From: Chitinophaga pinensis
Lineage (GTDB): Bacteria; Bacteroidota; Bacteroidia; Chitinophagales; Chitinophagaceae
Direction of reading: 5' to 3'
Length of the DNA: 64,000 nt
Assembly (NCBI GenBank): GCA_945862385.1
Contig: CAMAXV010000001.1
Location: 186,001 to 250,000 of the forward strand
In this document: positions 53,925 through 63,936 of the stretch, piece after piece
How positions within the stretch are numbered: position 1 is the stretch's first letter
How the letters are laid out: each line of letters starts with the position of its first letter
Made by a program: the position numbers and the translations under genes
The notes under the pieces: model-generated
What the model was told of the DNA's origin: nothing
What the model saw: the letters and a program-made list of their open reading frames with translations, nothing else
Database searches by the model: none

Positions 53925-55703
53925 ATGCGTCGTCAGTACCTGGTTCTTTTCATGTTAATTTTTTGCTTTTTCGCAAAAGGACAAGATGCATCTGTATGGT
54001 TGAGTGCAGCAGAACTGGAAACAAAGGGGTATTATAAAAATCATGGATTCAGCAAAACAAGGGTTGTTATCGGATTATCTCTTGAAAACAAAGACAGCGT
54101 TTTTAAGGAAAGGATTTTAAAAATACACAATCCTCATATCAATAATATCTTCCTGATAAATTCAAGGAACGATACCATATACAAAACAGGTGATCATCTC
54201 ATCTTCAACTCAAGACCCGAATATTTTTGGGATTTTGTCTTACCGATACAGAGCCTTGGGAAAAGTGTTGACAGTTTTAAACTGGTACTTGATAATTCCG
54301 GAGAACCACTTTTCTATAACCTTGAATTATTTTCGAAGAATGAATTCCAAAGAATCCGTTCCAACGAAAATTTTGTATTTGGAGCTGTTTTATCTTTCTC
54401 GGTGGTTTTCATGATCATTTTTTTGCTGCTCGGATTTTTCAACAAAGACAAATCAAGATTCATCTTCACCTTTTTTATTATTTCATCAACACTCTGGTTA
54501 TTCAATATGAATGGGGTTTTGTTTCAGATGATCTGGCCCAATAATATTTTTATTCAACATGGCTCCAGGGTTATTTTTTCTTCACTTACCATGATATCAT
54601 TGATATGGTATTTTGGAGAGTTTTATAAAAAACATATTGATAGATATACCAAATACATTTTTATTGCATTTATCTGTTTTATTTGTCTGCGGGGTATTTT
54701 TATTATCTCAGAACCCGGTTATTTAGATAAGCAGTTTTTCAAAACAGGTTCGCTATTCATTAGCACCTTCATATTGCTTACTGGTTCATTTTGCTTTACG
54801 TTTTATGTTTGCTGGCTCTTAAAAATAAAGGAACTTCGCCTACATACACTTTGTATTTTTATATACTTCCTATTCATCATCAAGGTTGTCCTTAAAATCA
54901 CTGGTGTTGACATTTCACCATTTGCACAGCATGATGATTACCTGGCATCTAGTGTTCATTTTATTATCCTTACTCTTTTTTCCATTGCCAATATTCAGGA
55001 ATACCGGCTCAATAAAAAGAAAAGAATATATGAGAGAATAGCAGAAGCGGATTTGAGAAAAAAATTGATGAGCGAAAGAATTGTTGAAGCTCAGGAAAAC
55101 GAAAGAAGTGCAATCGCCAAAAATATTCATGATCAGGTAGGAGGAATGCTGGCAGCCATGAAAATTAAGCTGCAAACGATGAAGATCAGGTATCAGGCAG
55201 GAAGAGATGAAGATGAACTGATATGCTTATTAGACAATTGCAATGATGAGCTTTATAAAATAGTAGATGATCTTACAACTCCGGAATTTAGTCAGCGTGA
55301 TCTTTCAAAAATAATTCAAGATCGGATAAAACTGATTTCTCTGGCTACAGATATTCATATTTCCTACGAGCCAGAACCGCTGGGTATTGACAGCAATACA
55401 GCCATTAAGGTTTACAGGATAATCTGTGAGTTGTTAACCAACTCCATTAAACATTCCGGCTGCACTGATATAGAACTCAGTATCTTTTTAAAAGAGGCTT
55501 TGCTTTTTGTTAATTATGCAGATAACGGAATAGGGATTGAAGAAAAACCAAACGCAAAAGGCAGAGGGCTCGAGAATATAAAAAGTCGCATTGAATTCCT
55601 GCAGGGTGACTTAAATTTAAAAAGCCAAAAAGGAGAAACACGTTACACGATAACCATTCCAACAAACGAAAATGATAAAAGACAGATCAATTTATATTTG
55701 TGA
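53925..55703 (+). CDS. 7TM-DISM sensor histidine kinase (HisKA_3 type)
   Basis: A 592-residue membrane kinase. A signal peptide is followed by a periplasmic beta domain (about 25-145) of the 7TM-DISM extracellular type, seven helices (about 150-355), a short coiled coil, and the dimerisation/phosphoacceptor domain with H402 in AKNIHDQVGGML. The ATPase domain has the N-box NSIKHSG and the G-boxes DNGIGI and GRGLENIKSRIEFL. HisKA_3 kinases pair with NarL/LuxR regulators, and such a gene follows with a 32-bp overlap. The pair is AT-richer than its neighbours. The signal sensed is unknown; 7TM-DISM domains often bind carbohydrate-like ligands. Confidence 0.9.
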   Translation: MRRQYLVLFMLIFCFFAKGQDASVWLSAAELETKGYYKNHGFSKTRVVIGLSLENKDSVFKERILKIHNPHINNIFLINSRNDTIYKTGDHLIFNSRPEYFWDFVLPIQSLGKSVDSFKLVLDNSGEPLFYNLELFSKNEFQRIRSNENFVFGAVLSFSVVFMIIFLLLGFFNKDKSRFIFTFFIISSTLWLFNMNGVLFQMIWPNNIFIQHGSRVIFSSLTMISLIWYFGEFYKKHIDRYTKYIFIAFICFICLRGIFIISEPGYLDKQFFKTGSLFISTFILLTGSFCFTFYVCWLLKIKELRLHTLCIFIYFLFIIKVVLKITGVDISPFAQHDDYLASSVHFIILTLFSIANIQEYRLNKKKRIYERIAEADLRKKLMSERIVEAQENERSAIAKNIHDQVGGMLAAMKIKLQTMKIRYQAGRDEDELICLLDNCNDELYKIVDDLTTPEFSQRDLSKIIQDRIKLISLATDIHISYEPEPLGIDSNTAIKVYRIICELLTNSIKHSGCTDIELSIFLKEALLFVNYADNGIGIEEKPNAKGRGLENIKSRIEFLQGDLNLKSQKGETRYTITIPTNENDKRQINLYL

Positions 55704-56331
55704 CGACCACAGGTTGTTTCTTGAAAGCATCGAAATCTATTTTGGATTAAAGGATGGTTATCATTGTATCGGTCATGCCGAGGATAGCAACAAGGCCATT
55801 GCAGACATATTGCTTAAAAAACCGGACATAATCCTGATTGACTATCACCTCAAAAACGAAAACGGACTGGATTTACTTCAAAAAATAAAATCTCTGGGCA
55901 TCCAAAGTCACTGCTTCATGCTCACCATGAGAAGGGATGCTTTAATCAGAAACAAAGCCAGGGAGATAGGTGCGAAAGGGTACATCCTTAAAACCATCGG
56001 GGGAGAAAAAATGCTAAATGCTTTCGAGCAATGTCTCTTGGATGATAACTTCTTTTTTGATGCCCTCGCAGACAATAAAACAAATGAAATACCTGAACAA
56101 GTCAATCAACTAACAAATCGTGAACTGGAAATAGCAAAACTCGTTTGCATGGAATTATCCAGTGAACAGATCGCCGAGAAACTCTTTCTCAGTCTGCATA
56201 CCGTGAACACACACAGAAAAAATATTCTCAAGAAAATCAATGCGAAAAACGCCATTGATATCATGAATTACCTGAAGGAACTGGAAATAGAAAAAAATAA
56301 CTCTACATTCCAAACTCACTCAAAAACCTGA
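55672..56331 (+). CDS. NarL/LuxR-family response regulator
   Basis: A 219-residue regulator. The receiver domain (1-120) has the acidic pair D11-D12, phosphoacceptor D57 (LIDYHL) and K106-type Lys in YILKTIGG. The C-terminal LuxR helix-turn-helix is [43 protein letters not shown]. It starts inside the kinase gene (32-bp overlap), so the two form a two-component system. Its 3' end overlaps the convergent recQ gene by 29 bp. Target genes cannot be told from the window. Confidence 0.92.
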   Translation: MIKDRSIYICDDHRLFLESIEIYFGLKDGYHCIGHAEDSNKAIADILLKKPDIILIDYHLKNENGLDLLQKIKSLGIQSHCFMLTMRRDALIRNKAREIGAKGYILKTIGGEKMLNAFEQCLLDDNFFFDALADNKTNEIPEQVNQLTNRELEIAKLVCMELSSEQIAEKLFLSLHTVNTHRKNILKKINAKNAIDIMNYLKELEIEKNNSTFQTHSKT

Positions 56332-58540
56332 TGCGCATGATTTTAAGCTGCTCCCATTCAAGATCAAGGTCTGATAATTCTTCACGGGCCACATCCAGAC
56401 TGCTCGTTTCGCAACTCTTGAAATAATCCATGATTTCTTCCTGATCATCCTCATCTACCATCTGATCAATGGCATAGCGTAGGTTTAGTTTGGTTCCACT
56501 GGCCACAATGGTTTCCATTACTTCAAGCAACTGTTCCATTTTCATGTCACGGCTTTTAGCAATTGTATCCAGTGAAACTTTTTTATCAACCTGTTGAATG
56601 ATGAAAACCTTGTTACCGCTTTTGTTTACCACACTCTTCATGACAAAATCATCCGGTTTGACTATGTCGTTTTCCTGAACATAAGCGGCAATAAGTTCTA
56701 CAAATTGTTGTCCATATCTCTGCGCCTTACCCTTACTGACACCGCTAATCTTCTCCAGTTCCTCCAGGGTTGTGGGATATTGAGTTGCCATATCTTCCAG
56801 AGAAGATTCGAGAAAAATAACAAACGGCGGCAGTTTCTTTTCTTTGGCAAACTGCTTTCTCAAATCCTTAAGCATCTCAAACAAACGGGCATCTGTAGCT
56901 GCGGTTCCACCCCCATCATTTGAGTTTTCTTCATCATCTTCATGGGCATCCTCATAAAAATTACCCATGACCATGCTAAAGGAAACCGGTTTTTTCAGAA
57001 ATGCCAATCCTGCCTTACTGATTTTAAGAATACCGTGCTCAGTAATGTTTTTTTCAAGCAAGCCTTCAAGCAGCATTTGCCGGATGAGGGATGTCCAGTA
57101 ATAATCCTGTTCATCATTGCCTATTGCAAACACAGGCAACTCATCATGTCTGTACATTTTTATCTGCGGTATCAATCGGCCAATGATGATGTTTACCACA
57201 TAATCAGCAGCGAATCGTTCGTCAAGCGCTTTAACTGTTTTCAGCAGCTTAACTGCATTTTGTTTGGATTCAATTTTTTCTTTAGGGTAAAGGCAGTTAT
57301 CACATTTTCCGCAGTTCTCCTCCATATACCTTTCGCCAAAATAACTCATGAGCACCTTTCTGCGGCATTGTCCGCTTTCAGCAAAAGCAACCATCTCATC
57401 AATCAGCTGCATACCTACCTCTCTTTCACTCAACTGCTTATCCCGTAAAAAATGTTCAAGCTTACTTACATCCTTGTGAGAATAATACAAAATGCACTTG
57501 CCTTCCATGCCATCTCTGCCAGCCCGTCCTGTTTCCTGGTAATAGTTTTCAAGGCTCTTGGGGATATTGTAATGAATCACAAAACGGATATCTGGTTTAT
57601 CAATACCCATACCAAAAGCTATGGTAGCCACAATAACCTGCATGTCCTCATTCAGAAACTGATCCTGGCGTTCGGCTCTCAGTTTACTATCCAAACCTGC
57701 ATGGTATGCTCCAGCCTTTATGCCGTTTACTTTTAGGATTTCTGACAGCTCTTCTGTGGTTTTCCTGTTGAGCGTATATATAATACCACTCTTCCCCTTG
57801 TTTTCATGTATAAACTTTACAATACTTCTTATGGTCAGCTCTTTTTTAATTTTGGGCCTGACTTCATAATCGAGATTGGGTCTGTTAAAAGAGGAAATAT
57901 AGATAGTCGGTTTTCGCAGACCAAGATTATGCACAATATCCTCCTGTACCTTTGGCGTAGCTGTTGCAGTAAGGGCGATTACCGGCACTTTTTCATCAAT
58001 CTGGTCCATCATATCCCTTAATCGTCTGTATTCCGGACGAAAATCATGTCCCCACTCAGAGATACAATGCGCCTCATCCACTGCAAAAAAGGATATTTTA
58101 AGGTCACTGAAGAAATCTAGATTTTCCTGTCTGGTAAGTGTTTCGGGTGCCACATACAACATCTTGGTTTTACCAGACTGCAGGTCGTCGTGAACCTCAC
58201 GTATCTCTTTTTTACTCTGGGTAGAATTTAGAAAATGTGCAACGTTATCTTTACTGCTGTATCCCCTGACCAGGTCAACCTGGTTTTTCATGAGCGCAAT
58301 AAGTGGAGATACAACTATCGTACATCCTTCACTGATCATTGCCGGCAACTGATAACACAAACTTTTACCACCACCCGTAGGCTTGATTACGAAGGTGTCT
58401 TGTCCATTAAGTACATTATGAATAATGGCCTCCTGGTTACCCCTGAATGCATCAAATCCAAAAAGCTGACGCAGGGGAGCCTGAAGATCTACTGAAGTTG
58501 TTTCTTTTGTGGGAGCTACTTTATTTTTTGAAGGGGGCAT
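56303..58540 (-). CDS. recQ: RecQ family ATP-dependent DNA helicase
   Basis: A 745-residue helicase. Helicase motifs include FRGNQEAII (motif 0), the Walker A loop [13 protein letters not shown] (about 54-66), [17 protein letters not shown] (motif II plus RecQ aromatic loop) and [10 protein letters not shown] (motif VI). Zinc-binding cysteines follow (CRRKV...CGKCDNC), then a winged helix and an HRDC domain ([16 protein letters not shown]), with about 100 further residues. RecQ unwinds DNA 3' to 5' in repair of stalled forks. It is divergent from kdsD; a 13-bp inverted repeat in the 135-bp gap may regulate one or both. Confidence 0.94.
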   Translation of the reverse strand: MPPSKNKVAPTKETTSVDLQAPLRQLFGFDAFRGNQEAIIHNVLNGQDTFVIKPTGGGKSLCYQLPAMISEGCTIVVSPLIALMKNQVDLVRGYSSKDNVAHFLNSTQSKKEIREVHDDLQSGKTKMLYVAPETLTRQENLDFFSDLKISFFAVDEAHCISEWGHDFRPEYRRLRDMMDQIDEKVPVIALTATATPKVQEDIVHNLGLRKPTIYISSFNRPNLDYEVRPKIKKELTIRSIVKFIHENKGKSGIIYTLNRKTTEELSEILKVNGIKAGAYHAGLDSKLRAERQDQFLNEDMQVIVATIAFGMGIDKPDIRFVIHYNIPKSLENYYQETGRAGRDGMEGKCILYYSHKDVSKLEHFLRDKQLSEREVGMQLIDEMVAFAESGQCRRKVLMSYFGERYMEENCGKCDNCLYPKEKIESKQNAVKLLKTVKALDERFAADYVVNIIIGRLIPQIKMYRHDELPVFAIGNDEQDYYWTSLIRQMLLEGLLEKNITEHGILKISKAGLAFLKKPVSFSMVMGNFYEDAHEDDEENSNDGGGTAATDARLFEMLKDLRKQFAKEKKLPPFVIFLESSLEDMATQYPTTLEELEKISGVSKGKAQRYGQQFVELIAAYVQENDIVKPDDFVMKSVVNKSGNKVFIIQQVDKKVSLDTIAKSRDMKMEQLLEVMETIVASGTKLNLRYAIDQMVDEDDQEEIMDYFKSCETSSLDVAREELSDLDLEWEQLKIMRIRFLSEFGM

Positions 58541-58571
58541 TTGATATTAAATAGTGTTTTTTTTGTTTTTG

Positions 58572-58639
58572 TTTATCTTATGTCGCCAATGTTTAAACAA
58601 GGGTGTTGTTTACTAGCCGCTAAAGTGACATAAGATAAA
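58572..58639. promoter_or_regulatory. Inverted repeat in the recQ/kdsD divergent promoter region
   Basis: TTTATCTTATGTC (58572-58584) and GACATAAGATAAA (58627-58639) are a perfect 13-bp inverted pair 42 bp apart, and flanking bases match in part as well. The right arm lies 20 bp before the kdsD -7 element and the left arm 32 bp before the recQ ATG. A DNA-looping or paired-operator site is the likely meaning; the binding protein is unknown. Confidence 0.55.
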
Positions 58640-58659
58640 ACAAATTTACCAAATCAAGG

Positions 58660-58667
58660 TACTTTTG
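58660..58667 (+). promoter_or_regulatory. -7 promoter element of kdsD
   Basis: TACTTTTG fully matches TAnnTTTG. It ends two bases before the ATG at 58670 and eight before the ATG at 58676, which favours the latter as the real start with a very short leader. Confidence 0.55.
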
Positions 58668-58675
58668 CAATGCGA

Positions 58676-59644
58676 ATGGAGAAAGATAACAATATATTGG
58701 ATATAGCCAGGCAAACACTTCAACTTGAAGCGGAAGCTATCATGGATTTGCAGCAAAAGCTGGATAAGCAGTTTGTGTCTATCATACACCTCTTGCTCAA
58801 CATGCAGGGTCGTTTGGTGGTAAGCGGTATTGGTAAAAGTGCTATAATCGGACAAAAAATTGTAGCAACGCTTAACAGCACGGGCACGCCATCCATATTC
58901 ATGCATGCCGCTGATGCCATTCATGGCGACCTGGGTATGGTTCAGCAGGATGACGTTGTGCTGATTATTTCCAAAAGCGGGGAGAGTCCGGAAATCAAAG
59001 TGCTGGTTACCCTGATTCAAAACCTGGGTAATACCACCATAGCCATGGTTGGCAATTTGGAATCCACCCTCGCAAAAGGGTGTAGTCACATCCTTGACAC
59101 CACGGTCAGCCACGAGGCTTGTCCCAATAACCTGGCCCCAACCTCGAGTACAACTGCTCAGCTGGCCATGGGGGATGCACTTGCCGTTTGTCTGATGGAA
59201 ATGCGTGGTTTTGGGTCGGCCGACTTTGCAAAATTCCATCCTGGCGGTGCTTTGGGTAAAAAACTATACCTGAGGGTTTATGATTTAGCGAAGATGAATG
59301 AAAAACCCGCTGTTCAGGAAAATAGCAGTCTGAAAGCGGTTATTCTTGAAATGACCAAAAAAAGATTAGGGCTCACCGCAGTGCTGGACAATGAAATGAG
59401 GTTAACGGGCGTTATAACGGACGGCGACCTGAGGCGGATGCTTGAAAAAGGTGGTGACCTGGATAACACGAACGCCAAAGATATTATGGGAACAAACCCC
59501 AAAACAATTTTATCCGATGCCCTGGCTGTTGATGCCCTGGATCGTATGCGTAAAAACAATATCACCCAATTGCTCGTTACGGAAAACAACAATTATTTTG
59601 GTGTCATACACCTGCATGATCTTGTTCGCGAGGGGCTCATCTAA
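58676..59644 (+). CDS. kdsD: Arabinose-5-phosphate isomerase (KdsD/KpsF/GutQ family)
   Basis: A 322-residue protein with an SIS sugar-isomerase domain (about 35-175: VVSGIGKSAIIGQKIVATLNSTGTPS, ISKSGESPEIK, APTSSTTAQLAMGDALA) and two CBS domains (about 205-322). It converts ribulose 5-phosphate to arabinose 5-phosphate for KDO, needed in lipopolysaccharide. The start is decided by the -7 element at 58660. It lies 13 bp before the mannose-1-phosphate guanylyltransferase gene on the same strand, so both cell-envelope sugar genes share a unit. Confidence 0.92.
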   Translation: MEKDNNILDIARQTLQLEAEAIMDLQQKLDKQFVSIIHLLLNMQGRLVVSGIGKSAIIGQKIVATLNSTGTPSIFMHAADAIHGDLGMVQQDDVVLIISKSGESPEIKVLVTLIQNLGNTTIAMVGNLESTLAKGCSHILDTTVSHEACPNNLAPTSSTTAQLAMGDALAVCLMEMRGFGSADFAKFHPGGALGKKLYLRVYDLAKMNEKPAVQENSSLKAVILEMTKKRLGLTAVLDNEMRLTGVITDGDLRRMLEKGGDLDNTNAKDIMGTNPKTILSDALAVDALDRMRKNNITQLLVTENNNYFGVIHLHDLVREGLI

Positions 59645-59657
59645 ATCAAAAAACCAT

Positions 59658-60743
59658 ATGATAAACAACAACCATTATGTAGCCATCATGGCAGGTGGCA
59701 TCGGAAGCCGTTTCTGGCCAATGAGCCGAACAGCCTATCCGAAGCAATTCCTGGATATTCTGAACATGGGGCGTACCCTGATTCAGGGAACCTACGACCG
59801 CTTTAAAAAGTTTATTCCCGAAGAAAACATATACATCGTTACCTCTGAAGAATATGTTGAAATAGTTAAAGAGCAATTGCCTGAACTGGCTTTAAGCAAT
59901 ATCATTGCAGAGCCTTCAAGAAAAAATACCGCACCCTGCATTGCCTATATTTCCTACAAACTGCAGCAAATCAACGATAAGGGTGCACTTATCTGTGCTC
60001 CGGCAGATCACCTCATCCTGGATGAAACCGCATTCAAGAAGGTTTGTTTAGAAGCACTTAGCTTCGTTACAGCTCACAAAGCACTGGTGACCCTTGGTAT
60101 CAAACCCTCTCACCCCAATACCGGCTATGGTTACATACAGTTTGAACAACAACCGGCAACCGACAATGTCTATAAAGTAAAGACCTTCACAGAAAAACCC
60201 AACCTCGACCTGGCTAAAACCTTTGTCTCGAGTGGTGAATTCCTCTGGAATGCTGGCATCTTTGCCTGGCAAATAAAAAATATCATCAGCGCTTTTGAAA
60301 AACACCTGCCTGAAATGGCTGAAGTATTTGAAGCCGGTAAAAGCAGCTTCAACACCCCAGCTGAAAAAGAAGCCATAGACAAGATATACCCTCAGTGTAC
60401 CAACATATCCATCGACTATGGTATCATGGAAAAGGCTGAAAATGTATACATCATCCCTTCATCCTTCGGATGGAGCGACCTTGGTACGTGGAACTCTGCG
60501 CACGATAACATGGAAAAAGATTACCTGGGTAATGCCGTTACAGGAAATGAAGTGATGGTTTTCGATGCCACGCACAACATGGTTCATGTTCCCAACAACA
60601 AACTTGTGCTGTTGCAGGGCATGAACGACTATATCATCGTGGATACGGATGATGTGTTGCTGATCTGTAAACGAGACAAAGAGCAGGAAATAAAACAATA
60701 CGTGGCAGAAGTCAAAAGAAATAAAGGGGATAAGTATCTTTGA
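59658..60743 (+). CDS. manC: Mannose-1-phosphate guanylyltransferase
   Basis: A 361-residue nucleotidyltransferase that makes GDP-mannose. The signature IMAGGIGSRFWPMSRTAYPKQF (about 10-31) includes the GTP-binding G-x-G-x-R and catalytic K-Q. FTEKP (about 178) and FLWNAGIF are the sugar-binding motifs, and SFGWSDLGTW the metal-site region. It lacks the mannose-6-phosphate isomerase half found in longer ManC/AlgA proteins. The ATG at 59658 directly precedes the catalytic domain. It follows kdsD by 13 bp and precedes the aminotransferase gene by 7 bp, so all three may be one operon serving surface polysaccharides. Confidence 0.92.
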   Translation: MINNNHYVAIMAGGIGSRFWPMSRTAYPKQFLDILNMGRTLIQGTYDRFKKFIPEENIYIVTSEEYVEIVKEQLPELALSNIIAEPSRKNTAPCIAYISYKLQQINDKGALICAPADHLILDETAFKKVCLEALSFVTAHKALVTLGIKPSHPNTGYGYIQFEQQPATDNVYKVKTFTEKPNLDLAKTFVSSGEFLWNAGIFAWQIKNIISAFEKHLPEMAEVFEAGKSSFNTPAEKEAIDKIYPQCTNISIDYGIMEKAENVYIIPSSFGWSDLGTWNSAHDNMEKDYLGNAVTGNEVMVFDATHNMVHVPNNKLVLLQGMNDYIIVDTDDVLLICKRDKEQEIKQYVAEVKRNKGDKYL

Positions 60744-60750
60744 TACTGTC

Positions 60751-61908
60751 ATGACTCATCCATCTCCCGCGATTCAATCCAGGCTTCCGCAGACTGAAAC
60801 CAGCATTTTCACTGTAATGAGTGCACTGGCTTCAGAATTTGGGGCGATTAACCTTGGTCAGGGTTTTCCTGACTTTGACATGGACAAGCAACTTGCTGCG
60901 CTGGCAGCCAAAGCCATCAGTTCAGGTTACAACCAATATGTTCCCATGGCGGGATGGATGCCTTTGCGGGAATCCATTGCACAAAAAGTTAATTTGTTAT
61001 ACGGGAACATGGTTTCCCCAGCGGATGAAATCACGATCACACCAGGTGGTTCATATGCTATCTATACTGCGTTTACAACAATACTCCAGCCAGGTGACGA
61101 AGTCATTTTATTTGAGCCTGCATACGACAGTTATATTCCGAACATACTTGTTAACGGAGCAGTACCGGTAAAGCTAAAACTTGAATTCCCTGATTATGCC
61201 ATTAACTGGGAAGAGGTAAGAGCGGCTATAACCCCAAAAACAAGGGCGATCATTATCAATTCACCCAATAATCCAACAGGAAGTATACTCTCCGATGCAG
61301 ATATGCTTACGCTTCAGTCAATCCTGAGCGGAACACAAATTTTTCTGATCAGTGATGAAGTTTATGAACACCTTACATTCGACGGATTGAAACACAACAG
61401 CGTTCTCAAATATCCGGAACTATTTGCCCGGAGTTTTGTCTGTTTTTCATTCGGTAAAGTGTATAACTGTACGGGGTGGAAATTGGGTTACTGTGTTGCA
61501 CCCGCAAAGCTCATGGGTGAATTCAGAAAAATTCATCAGTTTGATGCTTTCTGTTGTTTCACACCAACACAGATTGCGCTTGCTGAACATCTTAAACAGG
61601 CTGAAGCATACCTCAGCCTTGCATCATTCATGCAAAAAAAGCGGGATCTTTTTCTAGGAAATATGAAGGATAGCCGGTTCAGCTTTCTGCCATCTTCGGG
61701 AAGTTATTTTGTATGTGCCACCTATGAGCAGATTTCATCAATGCCTGCCAAAGAGCTGGCCATTGAACTTACAAAGTCGATCGGCGTGGCCACAATTCCT
61801 GTTTCGGCATTTTACCAAAACGGACACGACGATAAAGTGCTGCGTTTCTGCTTTGCCAAAAAAGATGAAACACTGGAGACTGCAGCTGAAAGATTATGTA
61901 AACTATAA
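60751..61908 (+). CDS. Class I/II aminotransferase (methionine/kynurenine aminotransferase-like)
   Basis: A 385-residue PLP enzyme of fold type I. LGQGFPDFD (35-43), NSPNNPTGS (170-178), SDEVYEHLTF (201-210) and Schiff-base Lys236 (SFGKVYNCTGWKLGY) are present, with the C-terminal substrate Arg in VLRFCFAK. The pattern resembles YbdL (methionine aminotransferase) and the kynurenine-oxoglutarate transaminases. It starts 7 bp after manC, but its role in a sugar operon is unclear. Confidence 0.88.
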   Translation: MTHPSPAIQSRLPQTETSIFTVMSALASEFGAINLGQGFPDFDMDKQLAALAAKAISSGYNQYVPMAGWMPLRESIAQKVNLLYGNMVSPADEITITPGGSYAIYTAFTTILQPGDEVILFEPAYDSYIPNILVNGAVPVKLKLEFPDYAINWEEVRAAITPKTRAIIINSPNNPTGSILSDADMLTLQSILSGTQIFLISDEVYEHLTFDGLKHNSVLKYPELFARSFVCFSFGKVYNCTGWKLGYCVAPAKLMGEFRKIHQFDAFCCFTPTQIALAEHLKQAEAYLSLASFMQKKRDLFLGNMKDSRFSFLPSSGSYFVCATYEQISSMPAKELAIELTKSIGVATIPVSAFYQNGHDDKVLRFCFAKKDETLETAAERLCKL

Positions 61909-61947
61909 AGCAGTTTTTTTCAATATCTTACTGTAGAAATATCTTGC

Positions 61948-63420
61948 ATGAAAAAATTATGTCTTTTTGCAGCGCTTGTTTTAAGTCTTGGCGCAAATGC
62001 GCAGAAACCAAAACCCAACATCATCTACATCTATGCCGATGACCTTGGTTATGGAGAACTGGGGTCTTACGGACAAACAAAGATCAAAACACCGAATCTT
62101 GATAAACTGGCTGCTGAAGGTATGCGGTTTACACAACACTACAGTAGCGCACCCGTTTGCGCACCATCCAGGTGTATGCTGATGACTGGTAAACACGGCG
62201 GTCATTCCTATATCCGGGGGAACTATGAACTGGGTGGATTTACAGACAGTACAGAAGGCGGACAAATGCCGCTACACGAAGGAGCCTATACTGTTGCACG
62301 GATGTTGAAGGAAAGAGGATACGCTACAGCATTGGTGGGCAAGTGGGGAATGGGGGTTACAGGTACAACGGGTAGTCCGCTTTTACATGGATTCGACTAC
62401 TATTATGGATACCTCGATCAAAAACAAGCCCACAACCACTACCCTACGCATCTATGGGAAAATGACCGATGGGATTCGCTGAACAACAAGCCTTTCATGG
62501 TTCATGGCAGCATCGATCCGAAAACTGCATCAGATGCTGATTTCAATAAGTTCATTGGCAATGATTACGGTTCTGGTAAAATGACAGAAAAAGCCCTTGG
62601 TTTTCTTAACAGGGAAAAAGACAATCCATTCTTTTTGTATCTACCATATACAATTCCTCACTTGGCATTGCAGGCTCCTGAAAAATATGTAGCTCAATAT
62701 GCCGGGCTATTTGAGGATCAACCTTATTATGGCGACAAAGGCTACTCACCCAGTAAATATCCGCGGGCTACGTATGCCGCAATGATTTCCTTTCTGGATG
62801 AACAGGTTGGAATCATCATGAAAAAAATCAAAGACCTCGGTCTGGATAACAACACCATCATCATGTTCAGCAGCGATAATGGTGCAACGTTTTCAGCTGG
62901 CGTTGATACCAAATTTTTCAACAGTGTATCAGGATTACGCGGACTGAAAATGGATGTGTATGAAGGTGGAATCAGGGTTCCGTTTATTGCCCGCTGGCCC
63001 GGTAAAATTCGTCCGGGTTCTGTTACCAATATACCCTCCGTTCAGTATGATCTTTTTCCAACACTTGCAGAACTAACCGGTAAAGAAGTGGGTGGAATGG
63101 ATGGTGTTTCACTTTTACCTACCCTACTTGGTAAGCATGATAAACAAAAAGAACACGAATTTATTTATTTTGAATACCCGGAGAACGGAGGTCAAGTTGC
63201 TGTTAGAATGGGGAAATGGAAAGGTGTGCGGCACAATGTTCGCAAAAACCCAGACAGCCCGTGGGAGCTATTCGACATTGAAACAGACAGAAATGAAACA
63301 AAAGATATTTCAGCACAAAATCCTCTTATCATTGAAGCAATTAAAGTAATTGCAAAAAGGGAGCATATTCACCCTCATGTGCTAGACTGGGAATTCATTG
63401 ACCCTAAAATTAAAAAGTAA
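61948..63420 (+). CDS. Secreted type I sulfatase
   Basis: A 490-residue arylsulfatase-family enzyme with a signal peptide (MKKLCLFAALVLSLGANAQ). C71 in C-APSR (C-x-P-S-R) is the residue turned into formylglycine. Metal ligands are D31-D32 (YADDLGYGE) and the SDNG motif in IIMFSSDNGATF. It removes sulfate esters from glycans or other substrates in the periplasm or outside. A sulfatase-modifying enzyme must be encoded elsewhere. The gene follows the aminotransferase by 39 bp. The C-terminus lacks a membrane or sorting signal. Confidence 0.93.
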   Translation: MKKLCLFAALVLSLGANAQKPKPNIIYIYADDLGYGELGSYGQTKIKTPNLDKLAAEGMRFTQHYSSAPVCAPSRCMLMTGKHGGHSYIRGNYELGGFTDSTEGGQMPLHEGAYTVARMLKERGYATALVGKWGMGVTGTTGSPLLHGFDYYYGYLDQKQAHNHYPTHLWENDRWDSLNNKPFMVHGSIDPKTASDADFNKFIGNDYGSGKMTEKALGFLNREKDNPFFLYLPYTIPHLALQAPEKYVAQYAGLFEDQPYYGDKGYSPSKYPRATYAAMISFLDEQVGIIMKKIKDLGLDNNTIIMFSSDNGATFSAGVDTKFFNSVSGLRGLKMDVYEGGIRVPFIARWPGKIRPGSVTNIPSVQYDLFPTLAELTGKEVGGMDGVSLLPTLLGKHDKQKEHEFIYFEYPENGGQVAVRMGKWKGVRHNVRKNPDSPWELFDIETDRNETKDISAQNPLIIEAIKVIAKREHIHPHVLDWEFIDPKIKK

Positions 63421-63435
63421 AACATCCCTAAAAAT

Positions 63436-63477
63436 AAAAGAGGTTGTCTACCAATTCAGGTGACAACCTCTTTTTTA
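63436..63477. terminator. Bidirectional terminator after the sulfatase gene
   Basis: GAGGTTGTC (63440-63448) pairs with GACAACCTC (63462-63470), with an inner ACC/GGT pairing and A/T runs on both sides, between two convergent genes. Confidence 0.85.
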
Positions 63478-63528
63478 ATTTTGCTAAGCTTTACTATCAC
63501 AAGAAAGCAAGCTAAAATAATGCTATCA

Positions 63529-63936
63529 TCAATTTGCTTTCAGGTAAGACCAACCTGCTGTTTGTTTCCTGATCAATTCTGCTACAGCACTTGGAACCAC
63601 AACAGCATTCGCAGAAACCTCAGATGGTTCAATTTTTAACCGCCTCAAAGAGTTATTACAAACGGCTAGTATAACTCCTTTCTCCTTTGCAGCTTTTACC
63701 CTTTCAACAAAAGCTGTATCAGATTTTAATACTGCATAAATGGCTTTTCCGTGAAAAACCACTTCAATTTCAAGATCAGGTAACTGAGCACGGGCGTTGT
63801 TTATCTGACGAAAAACAGCAGCCTGAATAGTAGTATCACCACTCGATAAATCCCATACTACCCTGGGTTTGGAATCCTGTGCAAAAACTGCTCCTGCAAG
63901 GAACAAACATATCAAACTGACTAAAATCCTTTTCAT
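63529..63936 (-). CDS. Periplasmic DsrE/F-like protein
   Basis: A 135-residue protein with a signal peptide (MKRILVSLICLFLAGAVFAQ) followed by a DsrE-like fold: RVVWDLSSGDTTIQAAVFRQINNARA, EVVFHGKAIYAVL and a conserved single Cys in VILAVCNNSLRRL. The Cys and the following Asn match the DsrE/DsrF pattern, whose cytoplasmic members carry persulfide sulfur; secreted single-Cys forms like this one are common in Bacteroidota and uncharacterised. The ATG at 63936 gives the signal peptide. A tie to the sulfur cluster 54 kb away is possible only as a guess. Confidence 0.8.
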   Translation of the reverse strand: MKRILVSLICLFLAGAVFAQDSKPRVVWDLSSGDTTIQAAVFRQINNARAQLPDLEIEVVFHGKAIYAVLKSDTAFVERVKAAKEKGVILAVCNNSLRRLKIEPSEVSANAVVVPSAVAELIRKQTAGWSYLKAN

